A stretch of 8,450 bases of DNA from Succinimonas sp045124755 (GTDB taxonomy: Bacteria; Pseudomonadota; Gammaproteobacteria; Enterobacterales; Succinivibrionaceae). The stretch's first letter is position 1; every line of letters begins with the position of its first letter. Below, piece after piece: positions 1-5,600 of the stretch. Position numbers and translations under genes: made by a program. The stretch lies in assembly GCF_045124755.1 (NCBI RefSeq), contig NZ_JBGVMK010000180.1, one strand, 5' to 3'. Under the pieces are notes generated by a model. That model searched no databases. It worked only from the letters and a program-made list of their open reading frames with translations, and was not told where the DNA came from.

Positions 1-148
1 CAAAAGCGGATGAAAAACAGTACTCAACTGGAATCAAAGTGTCTGATGAAGAATTTAAATCTTTGAACATAGTTGGTGATGAGTTTCACCCTGATTGGAA
101 CTACACAATCAGCCCGAAGTTGTAAAGTTTATTTATGCACAGCTCCTT
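1..148 (+). mobile_element. Right end of an insertion sequence (ISAzo13-type), left part outside the window
   Basis: The first ~150 bases are AT-rich compared with what follows. They encode the tail of an ISAzo13-type transposase, and the short AT-rich stretch after its stop codon (126 to about 148) would hold the right terminal inverted repeat. GC-rich third positions typical of the neighbouring gene begin at about 155, so the IS boundary is placed near 148. The exact end cannot be fixed because the left end and target-site duplication are not in the window. Confidence 0.5.
3..125 (+). CDS. ISAzo13-type transposase, C-terminal fragment (cut by window edge)
   Basis: A frame open from the window edge encodes 40 residues and ends at TAA 123-125. 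The peptide contains TGIKVSDEEFKSLN and ends FHPDWNYTISPKL. A 'GIK(V/I)S(D/E)E...' segment followed by '(F)H-x-(D/E)WNYTI-x-P' at the very C-terminus is the recognisable tail of ISAzo13-family DDE transposases. The catalytic domain lies outside the window, so nothing can be said about activity. The stop overlaps the neighbouring frame, consistent with an insertion into that gene rather than normal gene spacing. The family call rests on memory of the C-terminal signature, not on a search. Confidence 0.7.
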   Translation, partial: KADEKQYSTGIKVSDEEFKSLNIVGDEFHPDWNYTISPKL

Positions 149-1783
149 AATCATTGCTCCGACGAGGAATGTCTGGCCAAGCTGCTGACCCGGAACTCCG
201 ACAGGCTTAAGGAAAGCATGGCCCGGATGCCGGAGAAGGAATACGCCAGGGTCTACGGCATGCTGAACAAGGCTCTCGGAAAGGGCAAAAGCGGCAAACA
301 GTTCCTGCAGGAACTTGCCGATTACCGCAGCGGGGTGGCCAGTGATGCCAAGTTCTTAAGCGACAAAAAGGATCTGGTGTCCAAGGCGCTGGATATTACC
401 GGGGATGTTTCCGCTCTGGCAGGCGCTCTTGCCGGAGGGGATTATGCCAACAAGGAGGCTTATGCCAACGTGGCGCTTTCCATTCTGGCCCTGGAGCATC
501 CCATTCTTTCCGAATCCGCAAAGCTGTCGTACCAGGCTTATCTCACCTCCCGGGATTTTGCCCGGGACGTGGCTGTTATCAGAATGTACGGCAGATGGAA
601 GAAGGTAGGAGCGGATACCAAAGGAGCCGCCGGCTATGAAGATTTTGCCCGGATCTGGAAGGAGGACTGGAAGCATCACAAGGACAGCGTGATGAAGCAG
701 ACCCGGGAAGTAATGATTAACACTTTGGGTAATGAACTCACCAAAAGAGCTCTGAGCAGGGGTAACCGGGAAAAGGCCTGGGAGTATCTCTGGATTCTGC
801 AGGAGAAGGGGTATGAAGCCGCCCGGAACTACATGGTGAAAAGCGACTTTATCACCGAGGAAGAGGTGTACGATTTTCTGGAGGCTCAGTTCACCGAATG
901 GGAAAGGGCGGAAAACAATAATTCCCAGTTTGCTCAGGAGGCCCGGGCCATGAAGGAGGAGTACCGGAATCTTCACAGCGACTCCAGCTGTCAAAGGGAC
1001 TTTAACTGGTGGTTCCGCGGTCAGGAGCGGGAGGCGAACGCTAAGCTGGGCTGGGGCACCAGAATCAACAATTCTCTGGGAGAGAGCTTTTCCAGTCTCT
1101 GGGACAAGGGCTGTCCCCGGGAGGTAGAGGGCTTCAAGGCTTATTACCGCACCAAAAAGGAAATAGAAAGGGAACTTCTCAAGTGGAATCAGGGCGGCCG
1201 CAAGTGTTCGCAGCAGAATCTTAAGAAGGATGCCAAGGATATGCTTTGCAAGCTAATGAAAAGCAAAGTGGACTATCTTAAAAGGGCGGCCGATTATGCC
1301 TGCCAATGCGGCTGGGATGCTCTCTACTATGATAATGAGATCATTGTGGGAGAGGAGTTTAAACAGTACCGCCGGGAGGCTGAAATCCTCAATGTCATGA
1401 CGGCAGTGGACAATGACGGGGTTCTGGGGTGTCTCTGCAATTACGGCCGGGTGACTCACGGCGGAGCCAGCAGCGATGTGTGGATCTCGTTTAATCCGGG
1501 GGCCACGGGCTTTGCTCCGGGTGGAGAGTGCGGCAAGAATCAAAGGGGCGCCTGCTTTGCCAGAGGGTGGAGCTGCTGGCACTTTACCATGCCCACTGAT
1601 GAAGAGGGGCTTCAGGAGTGCGGGTATTACGAGGCCCTCAAAAACGCCCGGGATCAGAATGCGGTAAAGCAGGCCCGGGATGAGGTAAAACAGTGCAATG
1701 CCGATTACGGGAAGATTCTCCTGAAAGCAAGGGAGACGGAGAAAAAGCGGAAGTTTGAGAGGGGCCGGAACAGCTCTATCTGA
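149..1783 (+). CDS. Cys-rich protein of unknown function, 5'-truncated by the IS
   Basis: A long open frame of about 540 codons ends with TGA at 1781-1783. I do not recognise the family. It is rich in charged residues (KE, RE, EE) and aromatics, looks largely helical, and has 15 cysteines. These include a CSDEEC motif at the broken N-terminus, a C-x-C at about 1301-1309, LGCLC at about 1428, and a dense C-terminal cluster (about 1528-1690) with GGECGKN, GACFARGWSCWHF and QECGYY. This suggests a disulphide-rich exported protein. No signal peptide is visible. The frame is open back to 95 (TTG), but that part overlaps the transposase. ATG 218 has only a poor, too-close AAGGA, and the codons from 155 to 217 already have clean GC-rich third positions. 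The true start was therefore probably upstream and removed by the IS. An internal start at 218 could still yield a cytoplasmic remnant. Annotated from the inferred IS junction. Confidence 0.65.
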   Translation, partial: NHCSDEECLAKLLTRNSDRLKESMARMPEKEYARVYGMLNKALGKGKSGKQFLQELADYRSGVASDAKFLSDKKDLVSKALDITGDVSALAGALAGGDYANKEAYANVALSILALEHPILSESAKLSYQAYLTSRDFARDVAVIRMYGRWKKVGADTKGAAGYEDFARIWKEDWKHHKDSVMKQTREVMINTLGNELTKRALSRGNREKAWEYLWILQEKGYEAARNYMVKSDFITEEEVYDFLEAQFTEWERAENNNSQFAQEARAMKEEYRNLHSDSSCQRDFNWWFRGQEREANAKLGWGTRINNSLGESFSSLWDKGCPREVEGFKAYYRTKKEIERELLKWNQGGRKCSQQNLKKDAKDMLCKLMKSKVDYLKRAADYACQCGWDALYYDNEIIVGEEFKQYRREAEILNVMTAVDNDGVLGCLCNYGRVTHGGASSDVWISFNPGATGFAPGGECGKNQRGACFARGWSCWHFTMPTDEEGLQECGYYEALKNARDQNAVKQARDEVKQCNADYGKILLKARETEKKRKFERGRNSSI

Positions 1784-1816
1784 GCCTTATGAATGTTTCT
1801 GACTGTTTGATGAAGT

Positions 1817-1839
1817 ACAGAATATGGCACAGAATATGG
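1817..1839. repeat. Short direct repeat, 2 x ACAGAATATGG
   Basis: Two exact 11-base copies (1817-1827 and 1829-1839) are separated by one C, giving a 12-base period, in the gap between the Cys-rich gene and the ATPase-nuclease gene. No function is apparent. It could be a simple slippage duplication or a paired binding site. Confidence 0.6.
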
Positions 1840-1881
1840 TGTCTGTAACAGGTGTGATTCAAGAAGTCCGGAAATATCATT

Positions 1882-1895
1882 TTTGCCATGGCAAA
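1882..1895. promoter_or_regulatory. 14-bp perfect palindrome, possible operator
   Basis: TTTGCCATGGCAAA is a perfect palindrome 74 bases upstream of the preferred start of the ATPase-nuclease gene. A GGCAAA copy and an inverted TTTGCC copy follow within about 25 bases. A palindrome of this size upstream of a gene is compatible with a dimeric repressor site, but no clear promoter was found to go with it, so the role is a guess. Confidence 0.3.
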
Positions 1896-1953
1896 TGGCA
1901 AAACCAAAGGCTTTGCCGCCGGACAGGTGAAACACGGCTCAGGAAAAACAGTT

Positions 1954-1959
1954 AAGGAG
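1954..1959 (+). promoter_or_regulatory. Shine-Dalgarno AAGGAG deciding the start at 1969
   Basis: AAGGAG lies nine bases before ATG 1969. Neither the upstream ATG at 1888 nor the downstream ATGs at 1981 and 1999 has a comparable site, so translation of the ATPase-nuclease gene most likely starts at 1969. Confidence 0.55.
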
Positions 1960-1968
1960 CTGCAGGGT

Positions 1969-3677
1969 ATGTGTAACGCAATGTTAGATGAAAACGAAAT
2001 GGACAGACTCCCTTTCGGCAGGACAGCCTTTTCATCCATCAGAAGAGACGGAAATATTTACGCGGACAAAACGGAAATGGTAAGACGTCTGGCGAGAATT
2101 AAGGAGCTCCGGTATTTCTGACAAGACCGCGCCGCTTCGGAAAGTCCCTTTTAGTTTCAACATTTGAGTCATTGTTTTCCCGAGGCCTTGCAGACTTCGA
2201 AGGTCTTGACATCGACACCGGAAAAAACAAATGGGCCGATACCACCTACAAGGTAGTGCGCTTTGATCTTTCAGTAGTGGCAAATTCTTCCCCGGCAGAT
2301 CTCAGAATGTATCTTAACGATACGGTGATATGCGGGATTTACGGCAATAACCATTATCTTATGACTTCCGGTCAAAACGAGACCAGAGAGCCGGGAGTTA
2401 TTTTAGATAACATCAGGGATGATAAGGATATCGCTGACAAAAGCATTGTGTTTCTTATTGATGAATACGATTCCCCGGTAACTCATCATTTGGACAGAGG
2501 TCAGGTTCTTAATGAGGTTTCGGATATTCTGGATTCCTTTTTTGCCGGAATCAAATCCGCAGAACGGATTTTCCGGTTTGTTTTTGTTACCGGCATTACC
2601 AGAATAGCCCGCGCAAGCCTGTTTTCATTGTTTAACAATATTCGTGACATTTCCGCGGATGATGACTATGCCACACTGCTGGGAATAACTGAAAACGAGC
2701 TTCACAGGTACTTTGATCCCTATGTACGGAATGCGGCGGCAGTTCTCGGCATGAGCGTTTCCGATGTCTATGCGAAGATGAAAAACGTCTATAACGGCTT
2801 TCAGTTTTCCATAGGGAATGAGGAGACCGTATATAATCCCTGGTCCGTGCTTTCATTTCTTAGTAATCCCAAAAACGGCTTCAGGAATTATTGGTACTCC
2901 ACCAGCGGCGGCACGCCAACTGCACTTCTGAGATATCTGGAAAATGCCGACAGTCTGGAGATTTTCAATAAGCTCAGCGATTCTGTGAAGGAGGAGGAGA
3001 ACCGGGATAATATAGTTACCTTTAATGAAATCACGGCAAAATCAGAGTCCTGGCAGATTCCCATGAAGATGCTGCTTCTTCAGACCGGATACTTCACCCT
3101 GAGAAACGTGTCCTTCCCTTACGGCAAAATCGTTGTGCCAAACGAAGAGGTTGCCGAATCCCTGATTCGCCTGTCTCTGGATGTCCACAATCTGAAATCT
3201 GATCCTTTTACGGATATTGAACTTCTGAATCTGGAAAAGCTTACGGACAGCAAAGACATCCCCGCTGTCTTCCGGCTTTTCAATGCCATCCTGTGTGAAA
3301 ACGTGAGCTCAAATTCCCCGGCATTTAACAATGAAAACTCCATCCGCGACATCATCTATGCCAGAATTCCGGAAAAGGGCATTCTGAAATCCAAGGAGAT
3401 GAACAACTGTCATGGCTATTCGGATCTGGAAATCAAAACAAAAGCCACGAAGCTGGTAATCGAGTTTAAAAGAATGCGGGACGGGGTTTCACAGAAGGCC
3501 GCCATGAGGGAGGCGCTGCATCAGCTTACCACGCATGAATACGGCGCAACCCCGGCAGAGACAGAAATCATCAGGGTCGGCATGGTGATATCCCCGGAAG
3601 AACGCTGTATCAAGGCATATGAAATTCTGGAGGAAAACCCTGACAAATCAGAGCAGGCCCGGGACAGCTCGGTCTGA
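1969..3677 (+). pseudogene. AAA-ATPase-like / PD-(D/E)XK nuclease protein, broken by a one-base frameshift
   Basis: Two frames together make one protein of about 570 residues. The first part reads LPFGRTAFSSIRRDG then YADKTEMV, the usual N-terminus of AAA-ATPase-like (PF09820-type) proteins, and stops at TGA 2119-2121. The second frame continues exactly where it should, with LTRPRRFGKSLL (Walker A, codons 2118-2153). It then has Walker B FLIDEYD (about 2448-2468), the TGITRIARASLF segment after it (about 2589), and a C-terminal nuclease-like motif with D at 3423 and E-F-K at 3462-3470 (PDDEXK_9-type). Adding one T near 2115-2117 would restore KELRYFLTRPRRFGKS. The long downstream frame has no convincing start: the first is a TTG at 2172, beyond the P-loop, so a product from it would lack Walker A. 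Base use looks more AT-rich than the neighbours, consistent with transfer. Proteins of this architecture are often found in accessory DNA, but their role is not established. A sequencing error is the main alternative to real inactivation. Confidence 0.85.
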
Positions 3678-3783
3678 TGCGAGAGAGTTTATTTAACAGC
3701 CTTCCGTAAAACCTGACCGCATCCCCGGGAAAGGCACCGCAGATTATGACTGACCGCCAATGAGCCCCGGGGGTAACGGCTTC

Positions 3784-3801
3784 CCGGGATCATCATCCCG
3801 G
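3784..3801. other. Perfect inverted repeat CCGGGAT-CATC-ATCCCGG
   Basis: A 7-bp GC-rich stem with a four-base loop lies 107 bases after the stop of the ATPase-nuclease gene. A T6 run follows, but only after 11 further bases (3813-3818), too far for a standard intrinsic terminator. It may still contribute to ending transcription from the left. Confidence 0.35.
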
Positions 3802-3865
3802 CGCCTGTCCCGTTTTTTCCTGCACTCCGGATCTTCCTTTTTTCCTTCCTTTTCTGCCATTTATT

Positions 3866-3893
3866 CCTTTTCCAAATCAGCCCTTTTCCAAAT
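3866..3893. repeat. Direct repeat, 2 x CCTTTTCCAAAT (16-base period)
   Basis: Exact 12-base copies lie at 3866-3877 and 3882-3893, just upstream of the promoter. The second copy contains the left edge of the duplicated unit (TTCCAAATGAATCC, also at 5362). The position next to the -35 box leaves room for a regulatory role, but nothing proves it. Confidence 0.6.
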
Positions 3894-3900
3894 GAATCCT

Positions 3901-3928
3901 TTGTTTGAGACGGCTGATGTGGCATAAT
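3901..3928 (+). promoter_or_regulatory. Promoter of the first LprI-like gene (sigma70-like, extended -10)
   Basis: TTGTTT, a 16-base spacer and CATAAT (3923-3928), preceded by TGG, together form an extended -10. The same arrangement is kept in the second unit (5377-5404), whereas the sequence downstream of it has diverged. That supports function. It implies a leader of about 165 bases before ATG 4101. Confidence 0.6.
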
Positions 3929-4028
3929 CGCTGCCAGCAAAATGACGGGATGCAAGGCTTTGGCATCCGGGGAGATCTCCCGCGCAAAAGCCCGGCGGGT
4001 TTTCCGGCTCCCGGCATTCTGCCTTTGG

Positions 4029-4050
4029 GTTTTCAGGCCCTCCTGAAAAC
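4029..4050 (+). promoter_or_regulatory. Leader hairpin 1, first unit
   Basis: GTTTTCAGG-CCCT-CCTGAAAAC is a perfect 9-bp stem in the untranslated leader. A 7-bp version of the same hairpin exists at 5531-5549. It is not followed by a T-run, so it is not a classical terminator or attenuator. Confidence 0.55.
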
Positions 4051-4060
4051 ATTGAATAAA

Positions 4061-4076
4061 AACAGCGCTTGCTGTT
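4061..4076 (+). promoter_or_regulatory. Leader hairpin 2, first unit
   Basis: AACAGC-GCTT-GCTGTT is a 6-bp stem ending 11 bases before the GGAG ribosome binding site (4088-4091). The second unit keeps the stem through changed bases on both sides (see 5561-5576). In this unit only, an alternative stem AGCGCTT/AAGCGCT (4064-4070 with 4078-4084) overlaps it and cannot form at the same time. Confidence 0.5.
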
Positions 4077-4100
4077 AAAGCGCTCACGGAGATAATTAAC

Positions 4101-4961
4101 ATGATATTTTCAGCTTCCCGTTTTTCATCGAACATCATTAAAGCATCAGCTCTGGCCGCAGCTTGCCTGCTGCTCCCGGCCGCAGCCATGGCAGACGGCT
4201 CGGAAATTAAAATCGGCCGTTATGCCATGGGCCCCGGAGCCAATCTAGACAGCTTTACCTGTGCCAGCACTGCAGAAGATGACTGCAAGGCTCTTTTTGA
4301 CATGAAGGACAAGCTCACCAAGGAAGAGCAGGAGCACCTGGGAGAATCCGGCGAAAGAGCATATCTGGGTGATTTTGTGGTTGCCAAAGAACCCGGCAAC
4401 GGAGATCTTTATTCCGTGAAGGGCGGCATATTTATCGGCCGCGTCGGCGCCTACACCTTCAGCTCCAAGGATGGGGACAAGGCGTTATGCCAGCATAAGG
4501 AACCCAATAAGCTGGTCTGCAGCGTCTATGACGAAGACAAGGAGGCGGAAACCGTGAATGAAAGCACCGCAACTCTCACCTTCGCCAAGAAGAATGAGGT
4601 TCAGCTTAATGTTGAGGCCGCCGGCGACCCCGCCAAGGCCGATGCGAGCTTTGAAGAACTCCTGCGGTTTGTCGACGGGCAGACCTTCACCTTCGAGACC
4701 GAAGAGGAATATGCTCATGACATGTACATCAGCGCCAAGCTTGCCTATCTTATGGTTGACGCCGAGCTCAACAAAAAGTGGAAAGCTCTGGATAAAAAGG
4801 ACCGGGATGAGCTTCTTCCGGGACAGAGAAAATGGATTCAGGAGAAGGACGCCAAGTGCGGCGCTGTTAACATGAAGGGTTCTGAAAAGGAACTGACCGA
4901 AATGTATGAATGCCAGAAGAGAAAGACCTTAGTAAGAATGTACGAGGAGCTTGAGCTTTAA
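4101..4961 (+). CDS. Exported LprI-like (DUF1311) protein, copy 1, 286 aa
   Basis: The start is ATG 4101, nine bases after GGAG 4088-4091. Residues 1-31 are a Sec signal peptide (basic SRFSSNIIK, hydrophobic core, AAAMA cleavage before DGSE). Cys22 lies in the core and is not a lipobox. The N-terminal domain (about 32-160) is not one I recognise and carries Cys54, Cys62, Cys130 and Cys140. The C-terminal part (about 200-286) matches LprI/DUF1311: ELNKKWKALDKK, LLPGQRKWIQEKDAKCG and a later MYECQK, with Cys253 and Cys271 as the expected pair. Six mature cysteines, all kept in copy 2, suggest three disulphides in the periplasm. LprI of mycobacteria is a lysozyme inhibitor, but most DUF1311 proteins are uncharacterised, so inhibitor activity here is only a possibility. 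The gene is monocistronic, with its own promoter and two terminators. Confidence 0.85.
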   Translation: MIFSASRFSSNIIKASALAAACLLLPAAAMADGSEIKIGRYAMGPGANLDSFTCASTAEDDCKALFDMKDKLTKEEQEHLGESGERAYLGDFVVAKEPGNGDLYSVKGGIFIGRVGAYTFSSKDGDKALCQHKEPNKLVCSVYDEDKEAETVNESTATLTFAKKNEVQLNVEAAGDPAKADASFEELLRFVDGQTFTFETEEEYAHDMYISAKLAYLMVDAELNKKWKALDKKDRDELLPGQRKWIQEKDAKCGAVNMKGSEKELTEMYECQKRKTLVRMYEELEL

Positions 4962-4998
4962 GCCAGGGAACGGAGATGCCGGCAGCCAGCGCCGGCTG

Positions 4999-5014
4999 TT
5001 CCGGGGAGCCGGAA
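4999..5014 (+). other. Post-stop hairpin TTCCGG-GGAG-CCGGAA
   Basis: A perfect 6-bp stem with a four-base loop lies 37 bases after the stop codon. It abuts the following terminator stem. The second unit has the same stem with loop GGAT (6498-6513), while most surrounding bases differ. It may protect the mRNA 3' end or help termination. Confidence 0.4.
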
Positions 5015-5040
5015 ACGGCGGGGCGCTCCCCTCCGTTTTT
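5015..5040 (+). terminator. Intrinsic terminator 1 of LprI-like copy 1
   Basis: The stem pairs ACGG (5015-5018) and GGGG (5020-5023) with CCCC (5028-5031) and CCGT (5033-5036), with one mismatch and a CGCT loop, and runs straight into T5. In the second unit the right arm is mutated and the T-run lost, so this terminator works only in copy 1. Confidence 0.75.
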
Positions 5041-5068
5041 CCGCTTTCTGAAAGTCTGATTCACCATG

Positions 5069-5099
5069 AGCCGGGAAGAAAGTCCCGGCTTTCGTTTTT
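5069..5099 (+). terminator. Intrinsic terminator 2 of LprI-like copy 1
   Basis: AGCCGGGA-AGAAAG-TCCCGGCT is a perfect 8-bp stem followed by TTCGTTTTT. The equivalent terminator in the second unit is at 6567-6598, so this one is the ancestral terminator of the unit. Confidence 0.8.
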
Positions 5100-5273
5100 C
5101 GCAAGGGAAACCCGTTTTTCCGGAACTTCGGAAAAAGCGCAAAATCCCTGCCGGCAGCGCCGGGACCGGCGGGCCGCCGATTATCTCTCCCCCCCTGAAA
5201 AACCCTTCCCCAAAAGTACCTGCCCCCCGAAACCGGCTCTGTCGTTTTCTGCCGGTTTAAGGCAGCCTTCCTG

Positions 5274-5361
5274 AAAAAAGTTCTCCCCGGGTTCCGGCCC
5301 CTGACCGGGGACGAAACCCTCGAAGCACTCGTAAGACCGCTCCCGATCTCAGTGAGACGGA
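5274..5361 (-). pseudogene. Relic of the Sel1-repeat gene 3' end and terminator
   Basis: Read on the minus strand, the last codons at the right edge are CCG TCT CAC TGA. The intact Sel1 gene ends CTG TCG CAC TGA at 6935. Beyond the stop, CGTAAGACCGCTCCC and GGGTTCCGGCCCC match the region after the real gene. A hairpin CCCCGG (5285-5290) / CCGGGG (5305-5310) next to A6 (5274-5279) is a minus-strand terminator that no longer serves any gene. It marks the end of the left duplicated unit. Confidence 0.7.
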
Positions 5362-5376
5362 TTCCAAATGAATCCT

Positions 5377-5404
5377 TTGTCTGAGATGGCTAATGTGGCA
5401 TAAT
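5377..5404 (+). promoter_or_regulatory. Promoter of the second LprI-like gene (sigma70-like, extended -10)
   Basis: TTGTCT, a 16-base spacer and CATAAT (5399-5404) with a preceding TGG. The -35 is one base closer to TTGACA than in the first unit. The leader to ATG 5601 is about 190 bases, longer than in copy 1 because of extra repeats. Confidence 0.6.
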
Positions 5405-5444
5405 CGCAGCAAAAATGACGGGATTAAGGCTTTTGCCTCCATCT

Positions 5445-5476
5445 ATGTATCTATGCATCCGTGCATTAATGCATCC
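5445..5476. repeat. 8-bp tandem repeat (ATGCATCC-like, about 4 units)
   Basis: Four consecutive 8-mers: ATGTATCT, ATGCATCC, GTGCATTA and ATGCATCC. They sit in the leader of copy 2. The corresponding place in the first unit holds unrelated inverted repeats (GGATGC/GCATCC and GGGAGATCTCCC), so the leaders differ here although both ends are conserved. Confidence 0.6.
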
Positions 5477-5530
5477 TAATCATGCAAAAGTCCGGCGGTT
5501 TTTTTCCGGCATCCCGGCATTCTGCCTGAC

Positions 5531-5549
5531 TTTTCAGCCCTCCTGAAAA
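5531..5549 (+). promoter_or_regulatory. Leader hairpin 1, second unit
   Basis: TTTTCAG-CCCTC-CTGAAAA is a perfect 7-bp stem, the counterpart of the 9-bp hairpin at 4029-4050. The right arm and loop are unchanged. The left arm has lost one G. Confidence 0.5.
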
Positions 5550-5560
5550 CATTGAATAAA

Positions 5561-5576
5561 AACAGTGATTATTGTT
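5561..5576 (+). promoter_or_regulatory. Leader hairpin 2, second unit
   Basis: AACAGT-GATT-ATTGTT pairs over six positions with one G-U. Compared with AACAGC-GCTT-GCTGTT in copy 1, the closing C-G has become T-A and the G-C next to it has become G-U, so the pairing is kept although the sequence changed. It lies 11 bases before GGAG 5588-5591. Confidence 0.55.
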
Positions 5577-5600
5577 AAAGCGCCCGCGGAGATAATTAAC

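Larger units (their letters stand above)
3678..4100. other. Gene-free stretch: promoter and leader of the first LprI-like gene
   Basis: 3678-3865 shows three CCCGGG hexamers, one perfect hairpin and a pyrimidine-rich tract (about 3810-3875), but no gene I can support. From 3866 on come a 12-bp direct repeat, the promoter at 3901-3928 and the leader. The leader has further inverted repeats: GGATGC 3948-3953 with GCATCC 3963-3968, and the palindrome GGGAGATCTCCC 3970-3981. Minus-strand open frames here have no start site or recognisable content and cross the promoter. Confidence 0.6.
4962..5600. other. Gene-free stretch between the two LprI-like genes
   Basis: This holds, in order, a conserved post-stop hairpin, two terminators (5015-5040 and 5069-5099), and a GC-rich stretch without clear features (5100-5270). 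Then come the relic of the Sel1 gene terminator and 3' end, the unit junction near 5361, the second promoter (5377-5404), an 8-bp repeat and the second leader. Short open frames on both strands lack start sites and are not kept between the two units. Confidence 0.65.

Noticed and set aside
356..994. 212-codon minus-strand open frame inside the Cys-rich gene
   Set aside because: GC-rich codons on the plus strand create open antisense frames; no start signal or recognisable content.
2112..2121. Programmed -1 frameshifting at TATTTC in the ATPase-nuclease gene
   Set aside because: There is no X-XXY-YYZ slippery heptamer at the shift and no obvious stimulatory stem; mutation or read error is simpler.
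3784..3818. Hairpin plus T6 as terminator of the ATPase-nuclease gene
   Set aside because: Eleven bases separate the stem from the T-run, too many for a standard intrinsic terminator; kept only as an inverted repeat.
3689..4189. 166-codon minus-strand open frame over the leader of copy 1
   Set aside because: It crosses the promoter and the start of the LprI gene, and the second unit does not keep it open, so it is not conserved.
5565..5600. Upstream GTG start for LprI-like copy 2
   Set aside because: It lies in the conserved leader hairpin, copy 1 has no equivalent start, and it would spoil the signal peptide; ATG 5601 has its own GGAG.
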